This document shows, piece by piece, positions 1-5,499 of a stretch of 6,378 bases of DNA. The stretch lies in assembly GCA_902802215.1 (NCBI GenBank), contig CADCLH010000132.1, forward strand, positions 1 to 6,378, written 5' to 3'. Source of the DNA: Oscillospiraceae bacterium (lineage in GTDB: Bacteria; Bacillota; Clostridia; Oscillospirales; Oscillospiraceae). The translations under genes and the position numbers were made by a program. The notes beneath the pieces are model-generated. The model was not told the origin of the DNA. It made no database searches and saw nothing but the letters and a program-made list of their open reading frames with translations. Numbering within the stretch: position 1 is the first letter of the stretch; the number at the start of each line of letters is the position of its first letter.

Positions 1-53
1 TGATCCTGACAGCTTTGTAAAATTTGTCGGATTGACAGAAAAAACACTTGCCC

Positions 54-64
54 GCTTGACAAGC
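54..64. promoter_or_regulatory. Dyad GCTTG-A-CAAGC over the -35 box
   Basis: Perfect 5-bp arms around a single central base, overlapping the whole TTGACA element. A repressor bound here would block RNA polymerase. The arms are short enough to arise by chance and no regulator family is recognised from the sequence. Confidence 0.3.
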
Positions 65-85
65 CGGATTTTCCCGTGCTAAAGT
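56..85 (+). promoter_or_regulatory. Sigma-A-type promoter for the small membrane ORF
   Basis: A perfect -35 TTGACA at 56-61 is followed after 18 nt by TAAAGT at 80-85 (4 of 6 matches to TATAAT). A TG at 77-78 gives the extended -10 form TGnTAAAGT. Transcription would begin near 91-93, leaving a leader of about 25 nt before the ATG at 116 that contains the ribosome binding site AAGGGAG (101-107). Two dyads overlap the elements: GCTTG-A-CAAGC (54-64) on the -35, and AAGTG-atgc-CACTT (82-95) across the -10 and start point. The motifs are seen directly; promoter activity is inferred. Confidence 0.65.
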
Positions 86-95
86 GATGCCACTT
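82..95. promoter_or_regulatory. Dyad AAGTG-atgc-CACTT at the -10/start point
   Basis: Perfect 5-bp arms with a 4-nt centre. The left arm lies in the -10 hexamer and the right arm covers the likely transcription start. A further CACTT occurs at 45-49. It could be an operator or a small 5'-end stem in the RNA. This is a sequence observation only; the regulator is unknown. Confidence 0.3.
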
Positions 96-115
96 CAAAG
101 AAGGGAGACGCGGGA

Positions 116-376
116 ATGACTGCCAGGTCTTGCAAGCACAGCGGTACGGGTTCGTTCGCTCAGGCGAACGGGTCTTCCTTCGCGCGCGCTTCCTTCAACT
201 TCATCCTGCTCGTGATCGGCGCTGTTTTTGCAGTGTCGATTTTTGCTTTTTCTGCCGTACTGTCCCTGGAGCTTGTTTTCGTACTTCTGATCGGGGTCCT
301 TCTTGCGGTAATTATCGCCCTTCGCGGCCTGATTTGCCGCCCCCAGATGATACGACCGGGTTCGTCAGCGGCCTGA
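116..376 (+). CDS. Small hypothetical membrane protein (two predicted helices)
   Basis: An 86-residue ORF that I do not recognise. It has its own promoter and ribosome binding site (AAGGGAG, 101-107, 8 nt before the ATG) and ends 15 nt before an intrinsic terminator, so it looks like a self-contained transcription unit. Residues 1-26 are polar (Ser, Gly, Ala, with Arg/Lys/His). Two hydrophobic stretches follow, about residues 28-49 and 51-70, separated by a single Glu near residue 52. This suggests a helical hairpin in the membrane, with a basic tail (Arg-Gly-Leu-Ile-Cys-Arg-Pro) after the second helix. There is no lipobox and no Cys-rich or catalytic motif. Codon use is mixed and less GC-rich than in the liv genes, suggesting low expression or a different origin. 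A competing frame (130-381) reads as Arg/Pro/Cys-rich sequence and lacks its own ribosome binding site. It could instead be an Ile/Leu/Val-rich leader peptide for livK; I consider a small membrane protein more likely. Confidence 0.55.
   Translation: MTARSCKHSGTGSFAQANGSSFARASFNFILLVIGAVFAVSIFAFSAVLSLELVFVLLIGVLLAVIIALRGLICRPQMIRPGSSAA
153..170 (+). other. Short hairpin inside the small ORF
   Basis: CGTTCGC (153-159), loop TCAG, GCGAACG (164-170): a perfect 7-bp stem, extendable by two G-U pairs. It lies about 37 nt inside the small ORF. It could slow translation or act as an RNA element, or simply reflect codon content. No T-box or known riboswitch core surrounds it. Confidence 0.35.
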
Positions 377-380
377 TTTG
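324..380 (+). repeat. 13-nt direct repeat GCGGCCTGATTTG, two copies
   Basis: Identical copies at 324-336 and 368-380, 44 nt apart, each preceded by TTCG with a different offset. The first encodes part of the basic tail of the small ORF. The second is read in another frame and supplies its TGA stop at 374-376. This suggests a small local duplication that may have set the present 3' end of the ORF. Its function is unknown. Confidence 0.5.
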
Positions 381-391
381 ATGTGTTCAGA

Positions 392-427
392 TCGGCCCCG
401 ACCGCTCAGGTCGGGGCCGAGTTTTTT
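392..427 (+). terminator. Intrinsic terminator after the small ORF
   Basis: A perfect 12-bp GC-rich stem (TCGGCCCCGACC at 392-403 with GGTCGGGGCCGA at 409-420), a 5-nt loop GCTCA, and six T residues at 422-427. It lies 15 nt past the stop at 376 and 75 nt before livK. It ends the upstream unit, and any read-through into livK would have to pass it. Confidence 0.9.
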
Positions 428-460
428 CATACGGCGAAAACGGCTCCGCGCCGCTTTCCA

Positions 461-466
461 TATAAA
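461..466 (+). promoter_or_regulatory. Candidate -10 box for the liv operon
   Basis: TATAAA at 461-466 sits in the short AT-rich gap between the upstream terminator and livK, at a distance giving a leader of about 30 nt. No convincing -35 lies 16-18 nt upstream (that stretch reads AAACGG). The promoter is therefore either weak, activator-dependent or misplaced. The leader is too short for a riboswitch. I saw no good match to the CodY consensus. A promoter is expected here because a strong terminator precedes livK. Confidence 0.4.
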
Positions 467-502
467 ACAGTCAATCCAAAAAATGAAAAAGGAGAAACCA
501 CA

Positions 503-1693
503 ATGAAGAAAGCACTCGCATTTGTCCTGGCTGCCGTCATGGTCTTTGCCCTGGCAGCCTGCGGCGGCTCCTCCGCTCCCGCCGCCACCGCCGCTCCTGC
601 GGCCGCCCCCGCGGCCGACGCGGCTCCCGCTGCGGCTCCCGCCGCTGACGCCGCCCCCGCTGCCGGCGCCTTCAAGCTCGGCTCTCAGGGCCCCCTGACC
701 GGCGGCGCCGCCATCTACGGCATCGCGGTCATGAACGGCATCCAGATCGCCGTTGACGAGATCAACGCGATGGACGACGGCTTCAAGTTCGAGTTCCAGT
801 CTCAGGACGACGAGGCCGACTCCGGCGACAAGGCCGTCAACGCCTACAACGCGCTGATGGACTGGGGCATGCAGGTCATGGCCGGCACCGTCACCTCCGG
901 CTCCGGCATCACCGTCTCCGCCCAGGCCGCGCAGGACCGTCTGTTCATGCTGACCCCCTCCGGCTCCTCCCCCGACCTGACCGCCGGTAAGGACAACGCC
1001 TTCCAGGTCTGCTTCACCGACCCCAACCAGGGCGCCCTGTCCGCCGACTACATGGCCACCAACTTCGCCGGCACCAAGGTCGCGGTCATCTACCGCAACG
1101 ACGACGCGTACTCCTCCGGCATCCGTGACACCTTCGTCGCCGAGGCCGCTGCCAAGGGCGTCGAGGTCGTCTACGAGGGCGGCTTTGTCGACGGCACCGC
1201 CGACTTCAACGTCTACCTGACCGCCGCGAAGGACGCCGGCGCCGACATGCTCTTCCTGCCCATCTACTACCAGCCCGCCTCCGTCATCCTCCAGCAGGCC
1301 AGCCAGATGGGCTACGCTCCCACCGTCTTCGGCGTGGACGGCTTGGACGGCATCCTGACCCTCGAGGGCTTTGACACCTCCCTGGCCGAGGGCGTGTTCC
1401 TGCTGACCCCGTTCGCCGCCGACGCGGACGACGCCCAGACCCAGGCCTTCGTCGCCGAGTACCAGAAGCGCTTCGGCGAGACCCCGAACCAGTTCGCCGC
1501 TGACGGCTACGACGCCGCCTACATCCTCAAGGCCGCCAGCGCCGCCGACATCTGCGAGGCTCTGGTCAAGGTCATGCCCTCCGTCTCCTACGACGGCGTC
1601 ACCGGCAAGGGCATGAGCTGGCAGTCCAACGGCGAGGTCTCCAAGGACCCGATCGCGGTCGTCATCAAGGACGGCGTGTACGTCTCCCCGTGA
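503..1693 (+). CDS. livK: Branched-chain amino acid ABC transporter substrate-binding lipoprotein
   Basis: The extracellular receptor of the HAAT-family importer: it binds an aliphatic amino acid and delivers it to LivHM. The 396-residue protein begins with a lipoprotein signal: Lys-Lys, a hydrophobic core, and the lipobox Leu-Ala-Ala-Cys with Cys20 as the lipidation site. An Ala/Pro linker with tandem decapeptides follows (residues 21-56), then the periplasmic-binding-protein type I fold (Peripla_BP_6/LIVBP) from about residue 57 to the end. Visible family signatures are Gly-Pro-Leu-Thr-Gly (63-67), Gly-Thr-Val-Thr-Ser-Gly-Ser-Gly (128-135) and Thr-Pro-Ser-Gly-Ser-Ser (151-156). By analogy with LIVBP, the last two should line the ligand pocket. 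The ATG at 503 is chosen because GGAG (491-494) lies 8 nt upstream and it starts the signal peptide exactly; the frame stays open to 383 but that part overlaps the terminator. Codons are almost exclusively C/G-ending (Ser mostly TCC), consistent with high expression. The exact ligand cannot be read from sequence, since relatives bind other amino acids or even amides. Confidence 0.93.
   Translation: MKKALAFVLAAVMVFALAACGGSSAPAATAAPAAAPAADAAPAAAPAADAAPAAGAFKLGSQGPLTGGAAIYGIAVMNGIQIAVDEINAMDDGFKFEFQSQDDEADSGDKAVNAYNALMDWGMQVMAGTVTSGSGITVSAQAAQDRLFMLTPSGSSPDLTAGKDNAFQVCFTDPNQGALSADYMATNFAGTKVAVIYRNDDAYSSGIRDTFVAEAAAKGVEVVYEGGFVDGTADFNVYLTAAKDAGADMLFLPIYYQPASVILQQASQMGYAPTVFGVDGLDGILTLEGFDTSLAEGVFLLTPFAADADDAQTQAFVAEYQKRFGETPNQFAADGYDAAYILKAASAADICEALVKVMPSVSYDGVTGKGMSWQSNGEVSKDPIAVVIKDGVYVSP
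590..664 (+). repeat. Ala/Pro decapeptide tandem repeat in the LivK linker
   Basis: The peptide AAPAAAPAAD occurs twice in tandem (residues 30-39 and 40-49; bases 590-619 and 620-649), followed by a partial third unit AAPAA (residues 50-54). The peptides are identical, but 7 of 10 codons differ at the third base between the two full copies. The segment links the lipid-anchored Cys20 to the folded domain and probably acts as an extended tether through or above the cell wall. Confidence 0.85.
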
Positions 1694-1733
1694 TCTGACC
1701 GACTGCAAAACGCAGAAATCCACAGCAAAACCG

Positions 1734-1764
1734 GGCTGCCGGGGGCGTTCTGCCCCCGGCAGCC
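1734..1764 (+). terminator. Perfect hairpin between livK and livH (attenuator or mRNA-end stabiliser)
   Basis: GGCTGCCGGGGGC (1734-1746), loop GTTCT, GCCCCCGGCAGCC (1752-1764): a flawless 13-bp, very GC-rich stem starting 40 nt after the livK stop. It is not followed by a real T-run; only CCTTTTCC occurs at 1772-1779. A second weaker stem is possible (TTTTCCGC 1774-1781 with GCGGAAAA 1795-1802). Such structures between a binding-protein gene and permease genes are known to protect the upstream message or cause partial termination, giving excess binding protein. That role is inferred here. Confidence 0.6.
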
Positions 1765-1857
1765 AAAGCCGCCTTTTCCGCCCTGGAAAGGAGCGCGGAA
1801 AAATTCCTTTGCACGCTGCTTTCTGAGGCAGAAAACCACAATAGAGAGGTAAACGGT

Positions 1858-2736
1858 ATGAAATTTCTGGCCTATCTGGTCAGCGGTATCAGCCTGGGCA
1901 GCATCTACGCCATCATCGCCCTGGGCTATACCATGGTCTACGGCATCGCCAAAATGCTCAACTTCGCCCACGGCGACGTCATCATGGTCGGCGGCTATAT
2001 CTCCTACATCGCCGCCTCGAATCTCGGGCTGCCGCCGCTGATTTCAGTCCTGCTCGCCATGGCCGTGTGCACGGTCCTCGGCATCACGATCGAGGCGCTG
2101 GCCTACCGCCCGCTGCGCAGCGCGCCGAAGCTGGCCGTGCTCATCACCGCCATCGGCGTCAGCTATTTCCTCCAGAACTCCGCCCTGCTCATCTTCGGGG
2201 CCAACCCCAAGGCCTATTCCCCCGTGGTCTCCGGCACGCTGCAGCTCTTCGGCGGACAGCTCTCCGTCTCTTACGTCTCGCTGCTGACGGTCGCCTGCTG
2301 CATCGTCATCATGGTGGGGCTGACGCTCTTCACCGGCCGCACCCGCATGGGCAAGGCCATGCGCGCCTGCTCCGAGGACAAGGGCGCGGCCCAGCTCATG
2401 GGCATCAACGTCAACCGCACCATCAGCCTGACCTTCGCCATCGGCTCGGCGCTGGCCGCCGTCGCCGGGGCGCTGCTGTGCTCCTTCTCCCCGACGCTCA
2501 TGCCCACCACCGGCTCCATGCCCGGCATCAAGGCCTTCACCGCGGCCGTCTTCGGCGGCATCGGCTCCATCCCCGGGGCCTTCCTCGGCGGCATCCTGCT
2601 CGGCGTGATCGAGTCGCTGGCCAAGGCCTACATCTCCACGCAGCTTAGTAACTCCATCGTCTTTGCGGTGCTCATCGTCATCCTGCTGGTGCGTCCGGCC
2701 GGCCTGCTCGGCAAGCACACGCAGGAGAAGGTCTGA
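1858..2736 (+). CDS. livH: Branched-chain amino acid ABC transporter permease LivH
   Basis: One of the two membrane-spanning subunits forming the substrate channel with LivM. The 292-residue length is normal for the family. The first hydrophobic helix leads to the LivH-type motif Asn-Phe-Ala-His-Gly-Asp (residues 35-40). Several further hydrophobic segments follow, as expected for about eight helices. The cytoplasmic coupling loop that contacts an ATPase subunit begins Met-Gly-Lys-Ala-Met-Arg-Ala (from residue 164) and continues to Met-Gly-Ile-Asn. The glycine-rich stretch Phe-Gly-Gly-Ile-Gly-Ser-Ile-Pro-Gly-Ala near the C-terminus is also typical. AGAGAGGT (1843-1850) lies 7 nt before the ATG. 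Being 164 nt from livK and behind a hairpin, livH is probably expressed below livK. The stop overlaps the ribosome binding site of livM, suggesting coupled translation. Confidence 0.95.
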   Translation: MKFLAYLVSGISLGSIYAIIALGYTMVYGIAKMLNFAHGDVIMVGGYISYIAASNLGLPPLISVLLAMAVCTVLGITIEALAYRPLRSAPKLAVLITAIGVSYFLQNSALLIFGANPKAYSPVVSGTLQLFGGQLSVSYVSLLTVACCIVIMVGLTLFTGRTRMGKAMRACSEDKGAAQLMGINVNRTISLTFAIGSALAAVAGALLCSFSPTLMPTTGSMPGIKAFTAAVFGGIGSIPGAFLGGILLGVIESLAKAYISTQLSNSIVFAVLIVILLVRPAGLLGKHTQEKV

Positions 2737-2746
2737 GGTGAACGCC

Positions 2747-3829
2747 ATGAAAAAGCTCAATCTCTCCAAGGGCGCGCGTACGGATCTGCTGACCTACGCC
2801 GGCGTCATCCTCGCCTTTATCGTCGTCTCCACGCTGAAAAACAACGGCGGCCTGAACCGCTCGCAGGTCGGTCTGCTGGTCCCGATCTGCTGCTACATCG
2901 TCATGGCCGTCTCGCTCAACCTCGTCGTCGGCATCCTGGGCGACCTGTCGCTCGGCCACGCGGGCTTCATGAGCGTCGGCGCCTTCTCCGGCATCATCAC
3001 GGCCATGGCTCTGGCCGAGGCCATCCCCTCCGCGCCGCTGCGTCTGGCGCTGGCGATGGTCGTGGGCGCCGTGTGCGCCGCGATCTTCGGCTTTCTCATC
3101 GGCATCCCGGTCCTGCGCCTTTCGGGCGACTACCTCGCCATCGTGACGCTGGCCTTCGGCGAGATCCTCAAGGAGATCATCACCTGCCTGCTGGTCGGCG
3201 TGGACGAAAACGGCCTGCACGTGATCTTCAACTACAACGGCGCGAAGAACGCCAACGACCTGAATCTTGCCGCGGGCGGGCGCATCATCATCAAGGGCGC
3301 GCAGGGCGCGACCGGCACCCAGACCATCGCGAGCTTTACCGCGGGCTTCGTGCTCATCCTCATCACGCTCATCGTCGTGCAGAACCTGATCCGCAGCCGT
3401 CAGGGCCGCGCGATCATGGCCGTGCGCGACAACCGCATCGCGGCCGAGGCCGTCGGCATTTCGATCACCCGCTACAAGATGATGGCCTTCGTGACCTCCG
3501 CCTCCCTCGCGGGCGCGGCGGGCGCGCTGTTCGGCCTGAACTACTCCAACCTCGCCGCGGCGAAGTTCGACTTCAACACCTCCATTCTGGTGCTGGTGTT
3601 CGTGGTGCTGGGCGGGCTCGGCAACATCTGGGGCTCCATCATCGCGACCGTGGTGCTCTACATCCTGCCCGAGGCGCTGCGCGGCTTTGCCAACTACCGC
3701 ATGCTGATCTACGCGGTCGTGCTGATCCTCGTGATGCTGACCACCAACAACCCCATCATGAAGGGGTATCTTGCGAGCCTGCGCGAGAAGCTGGGCAAGC
3801 GCAGTGAAAAGGAGGCGAACGAAGCATGA
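2747..3829 (+). CDS. livM: Branched-chain amino acid ABC transporter permease LivM
   Basis: The second channel subunit, partner of LivH (360 residues). The N-terminus is short and basic, then hydrophobic helices alternate with loops. The family motif Leu-Gly-Asp-Leu-Ser-Leu-Gly-His-Ala-Gly-Phe spans residues 64-74. The ATPase-coupling loop contains Gly-Arg-Ala-Ile-Met-Ala-Val-Arg-Asp-Asn followed by Ala-Val-Gly-Ile. The C-terminal tail is highly charged (Lys/Arg/Glu). A polar loop of about 45 residues (about 151-195) takes the place where many homologues have a short Gly-Pro-Asn-Gly segment. The ATG at 2747 is preferred over an in-frame GTG at 2738 because GAGGTG (2735-2740), overlapping the livH stop, sits 6 nt before it; upstream residues in the open frame are a Cys/Ser/Arg shadow of livH. 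The gap after livH is only 10 nt, and the stop overlaps the livG start by 4 nt. Confidence 0.94.
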   Translation: MKKLNLSKGARTDLLTYAGVILAFIVVSTLKNNGGLNRSQVGLLVPICCYIVMAVSLNLVVGILGDLSLGHAGFMSVGAFSGIITAMALAEAIPSAPLRLALAMVVGAVCAAIFGFLIGIPVLRLSGDYLAIVTLAFGEILKEIITCLLVGVDENGLHVIFNYNGAKNANDLNLAAGGRIIIKGAQGATGTQTIASFTAGFVLILITLIVVQNLIRSRQGRAIMAVRDNRIAAEAVGISITRYKMMAFVTSASLAGAAGALFGLNYSNLAAAKFDFNTSILVLVFVVLGGLGNIWGSIIATVVLYILPEALRGFANYRMLIYAVVLILVMLTTNNPIMKGYLASLREKLGKRSEKEANEA

Positions 3830-4752
3830 CGGCAGGCAGCCTCAGAGTCCTCAATCCCCAGAACGTGTGGGGCGCGGAGACCGAGCTCAACCGCGACGGC
3901 TTCTATCCCTCCCTGCACACCACGCTCAAGCCCGTCACCCGCGTCAACTATCTGCCCGAGCGCGACGCCGACAAGACCCCGATCCTCGAGTGCATCGACC
4001 TCGGCATCAGCTTCGGCGGCCTCAAGGCCGTGGACAACTTCAACATCGCCCTCGGCCGCACCGAGATCGCCGGCCTGATCGGCCCCAACGGCGCGGGCAA
4101 GACCACGATCTTCAACCTTCTGACCAAGGTCTATCAGCCGACCCACGGCACCATCCTGCTCGACGGGAAGGACATCGCCTACATGACGACCGAGCAGGTC
4201 AACCGCGCGGGCATCGCCCGCACCTTCCAGAACATCCGCCTGTTCCACAACCAGACCGTCATCGACAACGTCCTGATCGGCCTGCACAACGAGATGCACT
4301 ACACGATGGCCGAGTCGGTGCTCCGTCTGCCGCGCTACTGGAAGGCCGAGAAGATCGCCCGCGAGCGCGCGCTGGAATACCTGTCGCTGTTCCACCTCGA
4401 GGAGCACGCGGAGGAGCTCGCGGGCTCCCTGCCCTACGGCGCGCAGCGCAGACTGGAGATCGCGCGCGCCCTGGCGACCAACCCCTCGCTGCTGCTGCTC
4501 GACGAGCCGGCGGCGGGCATGAACCCCTCCGAGACGGCGGAGCTCATGGAGAACATCGTCAGGATCCGCGACACCTTCCAGATCGCGATCCTGCTCATCG
4601 AGCACGACATGAACCTCGTCATGAACATCTGCGAGGGCATCGCGGTGCTGAACTTCGGGCGCATCATCGCCAAGGGCAGCCCGGACGACATCCGCAGCAA
4701 CCCGGCGGTCGTCGAGGCCTATCTCGGCAGGAAGGGGGCGAAGAAGCTATGA
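3826..4752 (+). CDS. livG: Branched-chain amino acid ABC transporter ATP-binding protein LivG
   Basis: Cytoplasmic ATPase that pairs with LivF to power import. The protein has 308 residues, whereas LivG is usually near 255. The excess is an N-terminal extension of about 52 residues before the usual opening (Leu-Glu-Cys-Ile-Asp-Leu-Gly-Ile-Ser-Phe-Gly-Gly-Leu-Lys-Ala-Val). Core motifs are intact: Walker A Gly-Pro-Asn-Gly-Ala-Gly-Lys-Thr (86-93), Q-loop Gln135, a LivG-type signature Leu-Pro-Tyr-Gly-Ala-Gln (202-207), Walker B with Asp226 and catalytic Glu227, and H-loop His260. It ends with the typical Glu-Ala-Tyr-Leu-Gly-Arg tail. The start is well supported: AAAAGGAGG (3807-3815) lies 10 nt upstream and the ATG overlaps the livM stop as ATGA. 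No ATG or GTG lies close to the conventional start, so the extension appears genuine. Translation is probably coupled to livM and livF. Confidence 0.95.
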   Translation: MTAGSLRVLNPQNVWGAETELNRDGFYPSLHTTLKPVTRVNYLPERDADKTPILECIDLGISFGGLKAVDNFNIALGRTEIAGLIGPNGAGKTTIFNLLTKVYQPTHGTILLDGKDIAYMTTEQVNRAGIARTFQNIRLFHNQTVIDNVLIGLHNEMHYTMAESVLRLPRYWKAEKIARERALEYLSLFHLEEHAEELAGSLPYGAQRRLEIARALATNPSLLLLDEPAAGMNPSETAELMENIVRIRDTFQIAILLIEHDMNLVMNICEGIAVLNFGRIIAKGSPDDIRSNPAVVEAYLGRKGAKKL

Positions 4753-5453
4753 TGCTCAAGGCGGAGGATCTGAACGTCTATTACGGCCCCATCCACGCCG
4801 TCAAGGGCGTGAGCTTCGAGGTCCGCGAGGGCGAGATCGTCACCCTCATCGGCGCCAACGGCGCGGGCAAGTCCACCACGCTGAAAACGCTCTCCGGCCT
4901 GATGCGCAGCCGCGGCGGGAAGATCGAGTTCATGGACAAAAGCATCGCCTCCACCGCGCCCCACAAGATCGTGGAGCTGGGTCTCGCCCAGGTCCCCGAG
5001 GGGCGGCGCATCTTCACGCGCATGACCGTGGAGGAGAATCTGGACATGGGCGCGTTCATCAAGAAAAACGCCAACGTCGAGGCCGACAAGGAGCGCGTGT
5101 TCGAGCAGTTCCCGCGCCTCAAGGAGCGGCGGAAGCAGATCGCGGGCACCCTCTCCGGCGGCGAGCAGCAGATGCTCGCGATGGGCCGCGCGCTGATGAG
5201 CGACCCGAAGCTGCTGATGCTGGACGAGCCCTCGATGGGCCTGGCCCCGATCCTGGTCGAGCAGGTGTTCGACATCATTTCGGAGCTGCACAAGGCCGGG
5301 ACCACCATTCTGCTGGTCGAGCAGAACGCCGAAATGGCGCTCTCGATCGCCGACCGCGCCTACGTCATGGAGACCGGGCGCATCACGCTCAGCGGCACGG
5401 GCAAGGAGCTCGCCGCGAGCGAGGAGGTCCAGAAGGCCTACCTCGGCGGATAA
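4749..5453 (+). CDS. livF: Branched-chain amino acid ABC transporter ATP-binding protein LivF
   Basis: Second ATPase of the transporter; 234 residues, the usual LivF size. Walker A is Gly-Ala-Asn-Gly-Ala-Gly-Lys-Ser (35-42), the Q-loop is Gln81 followed by the LivF hallmark Pro-Glu-Gly-Arg-Arg-Ile-Phe, the signature is Leu-Ser-Gly-Gly-Glu-Gln-Gln (135-141), and Walker B ends in Asp159-Glu160. The position of the H-loop histidine is occupied by Gln192 (Val-Glu-Gln-Asn), which is normal for LivF, while LivG keeps the His. The ATG at 4749 overlaps the livG stop by 4 nt; a second ATG follows directly at 4752, so the start could be one codon later. AGGAAGGGGG (4729-4738) is the likely ribosome binding site. 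The reading frame is open upstream across livG to 3771, but that part encodes Arg/Pro/His-rich shadow sequence and is not a fusion. This is the last gene of the operon, ending just before a terminator. Confidence 0.95.
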   Translation: MMLKAEDLNVYYGPIHAVKGVSFEVREGEIVTLIGANGAGKSTTLKTLSGLMRSRGGKIEFMDKSIASTAPHKIVELGLAQVPEGRRIFTRMTVEENLDMGAFIKKNANVEADKERVFEQFPRLKERRKQIAGTLSGGEQQMLAMGRALMSDPKLLMLDEPSMGLAPILVEQVFDIISELHKAGTTILLVEQNAEMALSIADRAYVMETGRITLSGTGKELAASEEVQKAYLGG

Positions 5454-5455
5454 AG

Positions 5456-5487
5456 AAAAATGCACGGCATTTTAGCCGTGCATTTTT
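5456..5487 (+). terminator. Intrinsic terminator of the liv operon
   Basis: A 13-bp perfect stem (AAAAATGCACGGC at 5456-5468 with GCCGTGCATTTTT at 5475-5487), with loop ATTTTA and the T-run forming the 3' end of the stem. It starts 2 nt after the livF stop. The A-run on the 5' side would make it work on the opposite strand as well. Confidence 0.92.
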
Positions 5488-5499
5488 CACAATATCGTG

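Noticed and set aside
18..40. CodY box upstream of the operon
   Set aside because: The best stretch (AATTTGTCGGATTGA, 21-35) matches only about half of the CodY consensus and lies far from livK.
130..381. Alternative frame overlapping the small membrane ORF
   Set aside because: Arg/Pro/Cys-rich shadow with no ribosome binding site; the 116-376 frame has a site at the right distance and coherent membrane helices.
86..430. T-box or other riboswitch leader for the liv operon
   Set aside because: No T-box antiterminator core (AGGGUGGnACCGCG-like) or known aptamer pattern was found before the terminator, and the region encodes an ORF with its own ribosome binding site.
383..502. A 40-residue upstream extension of LivK from the ATG at 383
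   Set aside because: It would run through the terminator hairpin and lacks a ribosome binding site; the ATG at 503 gives a perfect lipoprotein signal peptide.
365..1723. Long antisense open frame of 452 residues over livK, and similar antisense frames over the other liv genes
   Set aside because: Composition is Gly/Val/Asp/Ala-rich low complexity expected from the reverse complement of GC-ending codons; no ribosome binding site or domain is visible, and livK is clearly real.
3771..4748. Upstream continuation of the livF frame, suggesting a 560-residue fusion
   Set aside because: The part before 4749 is an Arg/Pro/His-rich shadow of livG; LivF has its own start with a ribosome binding site and normal length.
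5322..5327. Missing H-loop histidine in LivF as a sign of a dead ATPase
   Set aside because: Gln at this position (Val-Glu-Gln-Asn) is typical of LivF proteins, including the E. coli one; Walker A, signature and Walker B with its Glu are intact.
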